Source of the DNA: UBA11574 sp963752565
Lineage (GTDB): Bacteria; Desulfobacterota; Desulfobacteria; Desulfobacterales; UBA11574
Direction of reading: 5' to 3'
DNA: 64,000 nucleotides
NCBI GenBank assembly: GCA_963752565.1
Contig: CAVVZC010000016.1
Span: forward strand, 1-64,000
Position 1 is the first letter of the stretch, and every line of letters begins with the position of its first letter. Shown here in pieces: positions 1 to 10,600 of the stretch. The position numbers and the translations under genes were made by a program. The notes below the pieces were generated by a model. The model did not search any database and was not told where the DNA came from. It saw only the letters and a program-made list of their open reading frames with translations.

Positions 1-11
1 ATACTGTTGGC

Positions 12-1424
12 TTAAGTTTTCATTGCTGATCTTTTTATTTTGTTTTGATTCCATTTATTGAGCGGTCTTTTATTAACTCTTGGCTGTGAAGAGCGAGGTT
101 TTTTAGGCCGATAATATTTTACACGTGCAATTTCTATCAAGATTTCTTTAAATATTATTATTGCTTTTTCTGGATCATCAGGCACGAGAACAGCAGCCTC
201 TGATGCGAGTGTTAATATTGCATTTTTAAACTGAAGTTCAAGTTTTTCGGAAAAGAATAATTGCGAAGACAGCACCATTAAAGTTCTCGATATAACACTC
301 ATAATCATCGCTGCATAGAATTCCTGAAGGATTCCGTTGACTGTTTTACTATGAAATTTTTCAATTTCCAGTGTTATTTTTTCGTCACGACAATAGTTTT
401 CTACTTCCCATCGCCTGAAGTATAAGGCGATGATTTCATCGCGTTTATACTTCTTTTTATTAAACAGATTGGTTAATAGAACGGATACAGTTCCATCTGG
501 GCTTACAAGTCTTATGACTCTAAGTTTAATAGGTTTGAGTTCCCGTCGTTCCTTTATACCAACCTTACTTTTGAATGTATTTGAAGGTGTAATCCATATT
601 ATACTTTCTTTTTCACTTTTTTTGATAAATGTTTCTACAGCTGGGAAGGTACAACTGGCCGGAGAGCGAAAAATAAAATATCCGTCATAATTTTGTGTCA
701 AATAAAATATCGACTCATAACTTGGATATCCTCTGTCAAACAGCCAAACACTCTTTGAAGGTACAAAAGGCATAAGGTTCTTAATTTCTTCTCGTTCAGA
801 ACTGTCATTGCCAACGACTGTTCTGGCTATAGGCAGTTGCCTGAAGACGTCATAAAGAGTGGAAACCAAGCATTGTGGATAATGTCCTTTGCCTTTATTT
901 TGTAGACCACTATCCGGATCAAATTTTTCTCGGATATTGTCTGTTGCCGGTAGGTTATATTTAGAGCCGTCAGTAGCATAAACAGACATACTGTGCCATA
1001 AATATTTTGAATTATTCTGTGGCCATAAAGAATAGGCTACTTGAACAGCGTCGAAAAGGATATCTGAAAAAACTTGCCAGGGTACTTTTTGACGTGCTTT
1101 AGAAATACTGCTTCGATGGACTGCACTGGCATCAGGCCATAATCCACTGCGGCGTGCATTTTTAAAGAATTGTCCAGATTTAGTATCAACACCTTGGTTA
1201 GTGCCACTTGCTGTAATAGAGAGGGTAAGACTTACGAGTTTTGGGAATGGCAGCTCACGGTTTCGAGTAAAATCTGAAGAAGATTGCTTGTAAGCGGGGT
1301 TTATTTCATTTGGGATAATGTTGATAAAATCATTAATAAAATCATCTGGTTGGCATACACTTTGAAAGCAATTCCTGTACCATAATTTTCTCCTTTTGAA
1401 TTTTTCTATAGATTTGTTTAGTGC
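12..1424 (-). pseudogene. IS4-like DDE transposase, start region out of frame
   Basis: This is a DDE transposase of the IS4 type. The usable reading frame runs from the stop at 12 up to about 1424. Conserved pieces are YATDGSKYNLP (first Asp), WLFDRGYPSYE (second Asp) and the block from RRWEVENYCRDEK to KFHSKT (third acidic residue, YREK-like). An ATG at 987-989 opens a 325-residue C-terminal part, but the frame continues upstream with transposase-like sequence (DASAVHRSSISKARQKVPW) and no ATG. The only ATG with a good ribosome site (AAAAGGAG, about 6 nt spacing) is at 1381-1383. It lies in another frame that stops after 13 codons. So the N-terminus is either frameshifted or wrongly sequenced. 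The left end of the element lies at or beyond the window edge, and no terminal repeats were identified. Confidence 0.8.
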
Positions 1425-1479
1425 TTAGATTGTATAACATAAAGCAAGTGTTGTTTCAATATATATTTTCATTAATTTC

Positions 1480-2100
1480 AAACAATTAACTTAGTTTAAG
1501 CTGGCTTTTTTCCTTAAGGCAACAGTATTGGGTCTGAGACCAGGGCATGTAGTCACAGGGGTAGCCTGGGAACTTGGGAGATCCAAATGTTTCCTTGTGT
1601 AAAATGACGGTAACAGGAGATCCAGCGATAGCGAAATCCCGGCGTTGATGAGGAGAGTCCCGCCCATCACCGAGTCCGCCTCAGGTGGAAACACAAACAA
1701 TAAAGACGGGCGAGACGAGGTATCAAGGGAGGATAGCGAAAAGCGAACGACCTTGAGACGGACATTTGGAAGTCTTAGTGGATCATAGTACCGATGGTTG
1801 GCGTTAATTATAGCACCGACTGGTAAGGTGGGGAAGTGAGGCCTAAACGACCCACTGTAGGGAAGGTGAAGCCGGGCATAACGTTCTGCCGAGGGGAACT
1901 ACGGGAGGTACACCGGGACCACAAACCGTATCACCGCAACTTCGGTAGAGTGCTTGGGTAGCATAGTTGTGCGCCAATTGGGGTAGTACCTGATTGGTTT
2001 CTGGTTTGGTCAAAAGAATCAGAATCGAGGAACCGGATGCGGTAGTCCCGCACGTCCGGATCTGTGGGGAGGGCGCCGGGTAACCGGTGCCTTTACCCGG
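1480..2100 (+). ncRNA. Group II intron-like RNA without maturase ORF (boundaries approximate)
   Basis: The stretch has no convincing protein frame on the plus strand but ends in a domain V-like hairpin (about 2029-2063: GGAACCGGATGCGG, then CCGCACGTCCGGATC) followed by a domain VI-like hairpin (about 2064-2100) with GGCGCCGGGTAACCGGTGCC. This order is typical of the 3' end of bacterial group II introns. The upstream few hundred bases are G-rich and structured, as expected for domains I-IV, but I could not fix the 5' end (no clear GTGYG). No reverse transcriptase is present, so it is ORF-less or a deletion derivative. The usual AGC triad at the base of domain V reads AAC, which may mean loss of activity. 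The minus-strand frames at 1491-1700 and 1843-2217 are shadows of this RNA. Confidence 0.6.
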
Positions 2101-2292
2101 AAGTTTTGAAGCCCGACTTTTTCTGGATACTTTCAATATATCACCAGCCGGACTGAAAGTGGGAGAGGAGCCCACGTGGAGCTTCTTAACAGGCATACCG
2201 TAACAACAAAACCCCATCCGCTAAAGATCCTGCTATGCGAAGAAGGGGGCATGATTAACCAAGTAAAATCCGTTTGGTAGAGGGGTAAAGAA

Positions 2293-3364
2293 ATGGCAAA
2301 GGTCAGCATTATTAAGGCAACATATTCAGATCCAGGGATTGAAACCCTCCTTGCACCCCTTGGGGGGATGGAGCAGGTTTGTAAAAAAGAACGAGAAAGT
2401 CCTCCTCAAGGTTAATCTATTATCAGCCAAAGAGCCGGAAAAGGCCGTGACCACGCACCCTGAATTTGTAAGGGCTGTGGCTAAGGCTGTAAGAGAGGCA
2501 GGCGGAGAACCGTATATTGGAGACTCCCCTGCAGGACCCTTTTCCAAAAGAAATCTTAACAAGGCCTATGGGCGTTCAGGGCTCGAGAATTTGGCAGGAG
2601 AAGAAGATATTCCTCTGAACTTTGATACAGGCGTCAAGAAACTTGATATCCCCAATGGCAAACGATTGCAAAGGTCTCCCATCTGTGATTATGTGTTAAA
2701 TGCCGATAAGGTCATTGCGCTGCCGAAACTTAAAACCCACTCCTTTCAGTATATGACACTGGCCTGCAAGATTATGTATGGAGTCGTTCCCGGTCTTACC
2801 AAGGCAAAATACCATGCTCAGTTCCCAAGAAGAGTTAGTTTTGCGGACATGATGCTGGATATTCTTACCATCGTAAAGCCACACCTATATATCATGGACG
2901 GTATAATGGGAATGCAGGGCCAGGGACCTGGAAGCGGAGATCCCGTAAAAATGGATCTGGTTCTTGCATCAACAGATTATGTGGCCATGGACATTTCTGT
3001 ATGCAAAATTTTGGGCGTCGAGCCCGTGGGCATACCGGTACTTAAAAGGGCTAAAGTTCGCGGTTTGTGGCCTGAGAGGATTGACTATCCGATCCAGGGA
3101 CCCGAGGATGTTGCCTATAAAGGATTCAGACTACCAAACACGGCCGATCATCTATTAACCGGCAAAAAACCTCCAAGAAAAAGCCCCGTTATTACGGATA
3201 AATGCACAGCGTGTGGGGATTGCGAAAGCATTTGTCCTAAAGATGCAGTCAAGGTGCAAGGCCAGATGGCAGAGGTAACCTATTCAAAGTGCATAAGGTG
3301 TTTCTGCTGCCATGAGGTCTGTCCTGAAGATGCCATCATGTTGCGTAGTGTGAAGTTAAATTGA
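2293..3364 (+). pseudogene. DUF362 protein with two 4Fe-4S clusters, frameshifted near its start
   Basis: The family is DUF362 fused to a C-terminal bacterial ferredoxin domain. The expected start is the ATG at 2293, encoding MAKVSIIKATYSDPGIET, after a purine-rich AGAGGGG. That frame continues as LLAPLGGMEQ, but the conserved continuation FVKKNEKVLLKVN lies one frame over, so a single extra base sits near 2370-2378. From there the frame is intact to 3364. The C-terminus carries CTACGDCESICP and CIRCFCCHEVCP, two classical 4Fe-4S motifs. The function of this family is not established; an electron-transfer or metal-related role is likely. An alternative TTG at 2339 would give a continuous 341-residue protein but would lose the conserved N-terminal strand. 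Confidence 0.8.
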
Positions 3365-3636
3365 AATGATCGATAGTCTTTCACCCGAATACCATATCTT
3401 GGGGTCGAACATTCTCGTTTGTAATTCAATGTATCTGCTATCTCTACAATGAATTTGGGTGCTTAAATTTACATGTAGCTTTAACTTATCGCGAATGAAC
3501 CCAATTGCATAGCGATGTATCCGTCATTTTGAAACCGGTTCAAAAGTTGTGATATATAAGTCAAAAATCCCTCTATCAAGTGATGTTTCGATTCATCTTG
3601 TTTTTGTATAATCAAGTATTGGTCTGAACACAAATA

Positions 3637-3663
3637 AAAACCCGGCCGAAGTGACCGGGTTTT
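3637..3663 (+). terminator. Rho-independent terminator-like hairpin
   Basis: AAAACCCGG pairs perfectly with CCGGGTTTT around a 9-nt loop. The A-run on one side and T-run on the other would let it work on both strands. It lies about 270 nt after the DUF362 gene. Confidence 0.65.
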
Positions 3664-3772
3664 GGGTGCCTATAGAGTGCATTTGCTATTGACGATTCAT
3701 TATAATTTATTACGATCCATCAACCTAAACTCTTGATAGAAGTATAACTTGCTGATATTATTGAACCAAGAA

Positions 3773-3822
3773 TTCGACTACAAATCCGTAGGCCGCAGGT
3801 TCGAATCCTGCCGGGCGCACCA
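3773..3822 (+). pseudogene. tRNA-Arg 3' half (remnant, possible att site)
   Basis: The sequence has a T arm GCAGG-TTCGAAT-CCTGC, an acceptor strand CGGGCGC and an encoded ACCA end, preceded by part of an anticodon arm. It matches the 3' half of a tRNA-Arg(ACG)-type gene. No D arm or 5' acceptor strand (expected GCGCCCG) lies upstream, and the anticodon position reads ACA with a broken stem. Such 3' halves commonly mark one end of an integrated island. A functional terminator-like hairpin still follows. Confidence 0.7.
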
Positions 3823-3831
3823 GTGATATTA

Positions 3832-3862
3832 AGGACTTATGAGAGGACAGTCTCTAAGTCCT
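3832..3862 (+). terminator. Terminator behind the tRNA remnant
   Basis: AGGACTTA pairs with TAAGTCCT and inner GAGA with TCTC around a 6-nt loop, followed by CTTTGTTT. It was probably the native terminator of the tRNA gene. Confidence 0.65.
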
Positions 3863-3988
3863 CTTTGTTTGTGTGAGAATCTGTATGAGAAAAATCCTTA
3901 AGTCCATCATTCAGCACATCCATTTTCATTTTCCACTATCAACGGCGATAAACATGAGGGTATGAAACGTGTATAATATGAATGTCCC

Positions 3989-4654
3989 CTATTTCCGCCA
4001 TGCAACGGAGAGCCAGCCCCGGCCCTCTGTTTTTGCCCAGGTTGAAATGGGACGGTCCGCCAGCACTTCAAAGAGAATCCCTTGCTCCTTGAAAAGGGGA
4101 ACCCCCACACGCACCTCACGGGGGTCAAAGCGGTTGAAGCCGGCCCCGGTTGCCTTGACCGCCGCTTCCTTCGCGGACCATATCAGGGCGGCTCCCCGGG
4201 ATGTATCGTTGTGGCAGAGATCTCTGGCGAAATCCAGTTCTTCCGGTCTGAACGCTCTGGTAAAAGGATAGTCACCCGCAAACTCTTCCGGATAGGCGAC
4301 ATCAATTCCAACGCTCCCTGTGCCGCACATGGCCGCCCAGATTCGTCCCTCACCATGGCTGAAGGACACCGATGGTCCCGGTTTTTCTCCCAGAAGAAGG
4401 CATGGCATTCCAAGAGTGCTTTTTTGAAGGGTAAGGGTGTTTTTATCGGGCGGGATTCGCCAGCGTGGATCGAGCCTTGCCATCGCCCGCATCAGCATAT
4501 AGGCCAGGCAGGTTCCTGCTCCACGCCTCAATTGAGTGAACGCAAAGACCACGGAATCCACCGGTAAAAGGCCGGCCAGGGTGTGTATCGTTCCGTGCTC
4601 GATATGATCCTGACTCCGAAGGTATGAGGCGGGTGTGATGTATCTCACGCTCAT
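3989..4654 (-). CDS. 4'-phosphopantetheinyl transferase (Sfp/PfaE-like)
   Basis: A 221-residue enzyme expected to transfer 4'-phosphopantetheine from CoA to the carrier domain of the adjacent megasynthase. The family motifs are visible: VGIDVAYPEEF (Mg/CoA-binding Asp) and, about 50 residues later, WSAKEAAVKATG. The length fits the Sfp/PfaE class. The start at 4654 has AGAGGAGG 8 nt upstream. It follows the megasynthase stop by only 15 nt on the same strand, so the two are almost certainly one operon and one enzyme system. It shares the raised GC content of the megasynthase gene. The C-terminus ends near the tRNA remnant. Confidence 0.9.
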   Translation of the reverse strand: MSVRYITPASYLRSQDHIEHGTIHTLAGLLPVDSVVFAFTQLRRGAGTCLAYMLMRAMARLDPRWRIPPDKNTLTLQKSTLGMPCLLLGEKPGPSVSFSHGEGRIWAAMCGTGSVGIDVAYPEEFAGDYPFTRAFRPEELDFARDLCHNDTSRGAALIWSAKEAAVKATGAGFNRFDPREVRVGVPLFKEQGILFEVLADRPISTWAKTEGRGWLSVAWRK

Positions 4655-4669
4655 AGGCCTGTCCTCCTC

Positions 4670-7600
4670 TTATCGGCTGAATCGATTCATCCGCAGAGAA
4701 AGAATCTGCAGGATGGTGATGCCGCTATCGTCAACGACACGGGCGTCCCATGTAAAACCCTGATCGTTATGGGAGTGGAGCCGTGCTTCGAGCGTGCAGT
4801 TCTCTTCATTCCGGGCGGGACGGGTAAAACGCATCTCCTTCATGCCGGCGGGGATCAGATTCCAGGCCCCCTCCTCTTGTCGGATGGCCGGATAGAATGC
4901 GAAAAGGTGCATCAGCGCTTCCATAAGATAGGGTGAGTACTGGTAACGGACCCGGTCCAAACCGGCCACATCCTTTTGTTCGCGGTAAACCATGCTGCCT
5001 TTCACGACTCCAGGTCCGGTGCCGTGAATCTTCTCAAGTACGCGGTACCGACCCTTGAGGCCGGTACGCTTTTCGTAGACGTCCTGGATTTCAGGGGATT
5101 CCATGGGCCGTGTGTCCAGCTCATTCGTTCTGACTTCGAACTCCGGTAAAGGGGGCAGGGATGTTGTTCGTGGTCCGAGGATGATCTGCCCCTGGTAGTT
5201 TGTGGACCAGGTGTCCAGTGTTCGTCCCGAAGGAGATATGTCAGCACTGGATAGCCGGACATCACAGCGGACCTCTTTCCCCAAATCCTCCACTTTTCGG
5301 CAAACGATCCGCCCTTCTCGCTCCATACCCTGAGGGCATTCCAGGATATCTTCGAATTTCAACTGCCGTACACCGAGCACACGCAGGTGTGGATATAGCA
5401 AGCTGGCGGACTCCATGAAGGTCTCCACGGCCATGATTCCTGAGACCAGAGCATGCTTGAGGAACTTGAAGGGTTTGTGATCTTCCAGCCAGAGGTCCAC
5501 GTTCTGAGAAAAGGTTCGTCTGGCAACCAGTTTGCCTTCTTTAAGATCCAGTTCGTCTAAGGCCCCGATCATGGGGAAATCCCCCTGTCGGAGACGGACG
5601 CCGCCTAAAGAAAATCTCGTTGCTTCTTCATCAGATTCCACCGGTTCGACCAGGGTTCCCTTGACCTTCGGAAAGGTACGGGCCAGTATGACCCAGGACT
5701 GTCGGGGCGGGCCTATAAACAGTTCGCGGCAGAACATCTGGGCCAGCTCGTCTGCGTGAACAAAGGCGGGCTCCAGTCCCTTGAGCTTCATGAGCGTTTT
5801 GACCTCCGGATCTTCGGCCATACCTGTTCCCTCGATGGGCGGCAGCATCAGGGCTTTTGAAACCAGACCCTCGGTGGAGGCCGAGAATGAGCTCAACAGA
5901 GCGGAGAACGACCGGTTTGCAGTGCAGTAGTTGACCTGACCGATGTTACCCTGGATGGCCACGATGGAAGAGAGCCCTGCAAAAAATCGCAGACCGCGGT
6001 CTCTGGAGGTGCGGAAGAGATTCCAGGCACCCAGGAGCTTTACCTCCACGACCTGCTTGAAGTCCTCGGGCGTCATGGATTCCATGAAGGCGTCCCGGAT
6101 GAGGCCGGCCCCGTGAATGATTCCGTCTATCCGACCGTATCGCTTTGCCACCTGTTCCAGCGTTTGGGTCACACTGTGAGGATCGGCTACGTCACAGCAG
6201 TGGTATGAGGCCTTCAGTCCCATAGCGGAAAGCCGGGACACGTTGCGGGCGATATCCAGGGCTGCCAACTCCCTTGACGTGTCAGCTTGCGGTCTGTCGG
6301 CCTTGCTGTCGGATTTTATTTCAGAAGGATCACTGAGATTGCGGAGGGTGCCATAGGCTGCGGCGGGATCCATAGGGGTTCTCCCCAGCAGCACAACCCG
6401 GGCCTTGAAGGGAGCGAGGGCTCGGGCGATGCGATAGGTTACGCCTTTGGCGCCGCCTGAAATCACGACCACATCTCCGGCGCCCAGTTCAAGTTGGGGC
6501 TCGCTCTTCAAGGAGAGCGGCACATTAGCGGCTTTGGTGGAAAAAGCCTCTTGGTCGTGGTAGATCAATTGAACAATCGGATTCCCTGTATCCAGGATAA
6601 CATCCAAGGCGCTTTTTAAGTCCGTTTGGGTATCCAGCACTACACTTCTAAACAACATGGAGGGGTACTCCTGGACCGCTGCCAGAAACATGCCTAGAAT
6701 GCCTTCTCCAGTCACCGCTTCAGATGTGTGTGGGGCAACATCCCGCATCAGACTCAGACAAAATATCCTTTTTTTAGAACTCATGAGGCGCTTTAAACAT
6801 CTGAAGAACCCGGTGAGAAAGGCCACGGTGTCCTCTGTCCGCGACAGAAACGATTCCGGCTTGCTTTCTATAACCAGGACAAGACCCGCAAGGGATCGTG
6901 CCTCTTTGAGCTTCTGCGCAACGTTATGGGCACCTTCCGAAGTGCGCAGATCAAATGGGCCGCCTTTGTCCGGACCCAGACAGTCCAGATGCAGCGTGCG
7001 GGCCCCAAACTTCTCTTTTATGAGGCGGGACAGGTCGGCCGCAAGAGCAGACCCGGGATGCGTTCCCAGCACCGCCACCTCCTGATCCGGCGCGAGCGTA
7101 AGTGGGTTTAAAGTGGCAGCAGGAAGCTCAATCTCTTCCAGGATCAGCCGCTTGATCGATGCCTTTTGAAGGACGTCTTTTACAGCAGATTCGCCCGCCG
7201 TGTCCACGAGGGGGGTATCTGGCGATCCTTCGACCGAGCCCTTCTGGCCGGTTTGGTTTGCCAATGCTTCGATGCCGCTGGCAATTTCCTTCACCGTACG
7301 CTTGTCCATGAAATCTTCGACATTGATCGTTATTCCGAATTGTCGTTCGACCCCGTCCATAATTACCGGCATACGGCTCGAACGGATGGCGAGATCCTTC
7401 CGAAGGTCCATTTCGGGCTCAATCTCGTCCCGTTCATATCCGGTCGCGTTCATGATGATCTGGATGACTTCTTCCAGATAATCGACCTCTTCTTTCACGT
7501 CCTTTTCGGGCAGGGGTGCGGGAGAAAGGTCCGCCCTATCCGTCTCCCGGGCGAGTGGTTGAACGGAACGTTTGCCGCTCTCTGTGGATTCAACCGGAGG

Positions 7601-10600
7601 CAAAGGCGCGGATGAAAGATCGAGGATTCCATCGAGACGCTCCGGAGTAAAACCGGAATCCAGCTCACGGCGAATCGCCTCCACAATCTGCGGTTTGATA
7701 ATTTTACCGAAGGACTCCAGCACAAAGGCGTTAATTTCACGCTGGACAATGGCACCCACCCGGTCATCGGATGGGGATCGGGTCGTGATCTCGGGTGGAG
7801 GGGACGGAACGGGGCGCCGGTCCGCCGTCTCCAACAAGGGAACGTGATCCTGCTCCAGATGCCCCAGAGCATAGAGGTGGGCCACACTTGCCCGATAGGT
7901 GTGGGCTTCTTCTTCAGGCATACAGGCAGGAATGCACAGGGCCTGCTCCAGAGTCTCTCCAACGAGACTGCAGAGCGTATCTTTGGGGCCGATTTCAACA
8001 AAGTACCTGATGCCGAAATCATCCCAGAGGGTCTTGACATTCTGCATCCAGTGCACCGGTGACTCCAGGTGGGCCATGAGGATCTCACGTATCTGATTCG
8101 GGTCGTCGGGGTAGGGCGCCTTGGTGGTATTGGACACCACCGGAATCCCGGGGCTGTGAAAGGAAATGTTTGAGACAAAGTCGGCCATCTCGGCATGAAT
8201 GACCTTCATGATGGGCGAGTGAAAGGCCATGCTCACCCTGAGTTGGGTGGCTTTATAATCGTCGCGCTTGATATCGTCCCTGAGCGCCAGCACCGGTTCG
8301 GTATTCCCCCCGAGCACCACTTGACGGGGTGCATTGAAGTTGGTGAAAAAGACATTGTCGAAGTCTTTAACCTTCTCTTCCAGATATTCCATGGGCGCGT
8401 TCACGGCAATCATGGTGCCCGGATCGCCCCGGAGATCGCACGCCTTATCCATGCACTGGGCCCGCTTATTTACAATCCGAAAACCGTCTTCATAGGAAAA
8501 CACCCCGGCGATGCTCAGGGCCACGAGTTCTCCCATACTGTGTCCGGCCATGGCCATAGGTTTGACGCCCATGGAAATCAGGTTCTGCACCATGGCAACC
8601 TCCATGGCATAGAGCGCCGGTTGCTGCCATCGTGTCTTCTGAAGATCTTCTTCTGTTGAATTGAAAAGCAGGTCCAGCAGGTCGAAATCAGCCACAGCTG
8701 CAACCTTGTCCATCCATTTTTGGATACCGGGAAAGGTCTGGTAAAGTTCTTTACCCATGCCGACATACTGGGATCCCTGGCCGGCGAACACAAAGGCCAG
8801 GGGTTTGATCTGCTGGTCGGCCGGGACGGCAAATATTCCCTGACGGGCCATGACCCGGAGTGACTTTTTCGACAAGGCCCCCCCCGGCTCAACCGCAGCT
8901 AATGTTTGCACCTTGGCCCGGGATTCGGTCTCACTGGGAGCCACAACACCCAGGCGATAGGGCCTGCCGGCCATAGGCGCTACAAAAAATGAAACGCCTT
9001 GAACAGACGCGCGCACTTCCGGTTCCGGGGCTTCGTGAGGTTCAGGTATCTCGGATAAAAGCCCGGAAGTCATAACGCGGCCGGAGGCATCCCGGCATTC
9101 CTCAAGCTGGGCGACGTAATTGGCCCCCCCGAAACCAAAGGCATTGACCTGCAAGCGTCGGGGTCGATCCGAAGGTCGCGGCCATTCGACCGGCTGGCCG
9201 GGGACATGGAAGCCCCCCGCCTCAAGATCTATCTGGGGATCGCGCGTGCGATAGTTCGGGGTGGGCGGAAATATACCGGTCTGCATGGCGGTGACGCCCC
9301 GGACGATATTGTTGAGACCGGAAGCACCAAGGGTGTGGCCGATCTGGGCCTTGAAGGAGCTGAGCATGGTCTTCTTTGAGGATGCAAAAAGAGCCTTGAG
9401 GCCCTTGACCTCCTCAATGTCACCCTGAACCGTACTGGTGGCATGGCATTCCACCAGGTCCACGAGATCGGGTCCGTAACCCGCGTCCCGGTATGATGCC
9501 CGCAGGGCGATCATCTGGGTTTCGGCCAGAGACTCTACCATACCCTGATCATTGTTGCTCGCGCCCATACCGGTGATGTAAGCGTGAATGGGGGCCCCCC
9601 GCTGTTTGGCCACCGACTCTCTCTCGATGACGATCATGCCCCCGCCCTCGCCGAGGACCATGCCGTCGCGGTTGGCGTCAAAAGGTCGACTGGTCTCTTG
9701 GACAGGGCATTCAATTCCTGACAGCATGGCCAGGGCCTTGAGTGCGGAGAATTCAAGGTAATGGTTGGGTTGAAGGCTCTCTTCTCCACCACCCACAAGA
9801 GCCGCATCAATAATGCCGTTTCGGATCATCTGAATCGCGCTGTACAGGGCCACCAGGCTAGTCGCGCAGGCCGCGGAGACCGCGTATGTCGGGCCCTGGA
9901 ATCCGTACCTGTTGCTGACATACCCGCCGGCCGTGCAATTGAGCCGACCCAGCAGGGTGGTGTCGTCCACCCTGAGACGGCCCGACTGGATCTTCTCCAT
10001 GACCGCCGTTTCCAGGTCCGGCGTCATGGTGATGACTTCCTGCATGGACCGAATGATATGGTGGGAATGCACGTCAAAGACCAGGTCTGTAACCGTGTTG
10101 GCTGTCTCCCCCGAGTTCTGGGAAATGAGCACGCTGATACGATCCATAGGGATGCCGGAATCGAGAAGTCCCGAATCCCTTATGACCTCTTTTGCAAGCC
10201 AGAGGGTCAGTTTGGTGGAATCGGCCATGGAACGGAAATCCTGGGGCGCAATGTCCAATTCCTTGCGGGAGATATCGATATTCTGAAAAGCGCCCACATT
10301 GCAGTAGGTCTTACCTTGGATACGGGGATCGGGATCGTAGTACAGGTCGTGGTCCCACCTGGAACGAGGCACCTCGGTGATCCCGCTCCGCATGGCCAGG
10401 GAGGCGTCCCAGATTTCCCCCGGGGTGTTACCCAATGAATTAACCAGGGCCATTGCCGTGATGGCCACCCGATCGCCGCCTTCCCTAATACTTGCCCGGG
10501 AAATCACCGCCGGAGAGGGGCGCTCTTTTTTCTCGGGAAGCGTCAGTTCCAGAGGCCCCTCGGCCAGCTCGCGGTGAAACTCTGCGATGGTGCTTATGCG

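Larger units (their letters stand above)
3365..3988. other. Intergenic stretch with terminators and a tRNA fragment
   Basis: No coding sequence is convincing here. It holds a strong bidirectional hairpin (3637-3663), the 3' half of a tRNA-Arg gene (about 3773-3822) and a second hairpin (3832-3862). It separates plus-strand mobile debris on the left from the minus-strand lipid locus on the right. Confidence 0.7.

Noticed and set aside
1491..2217. Minus-strand ORFs of 69 and 124 residues
   Set aside because: They run antisense to the intron-like RNA and have no protein-like features; such frames are common artefacts over structured RNA.
4082..4567. Plus-strand ORF of 161 residues over the PPTase gene
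   Set aside because: Antisense shadow; the minus frame has clear PPTase motifs.
7495..8196. Long minus-strand ORF (233 residues) inside the megasynthase
   Set aside because: Proline- and arginine-rich out-of-frame shadow of a GC-rich gene.
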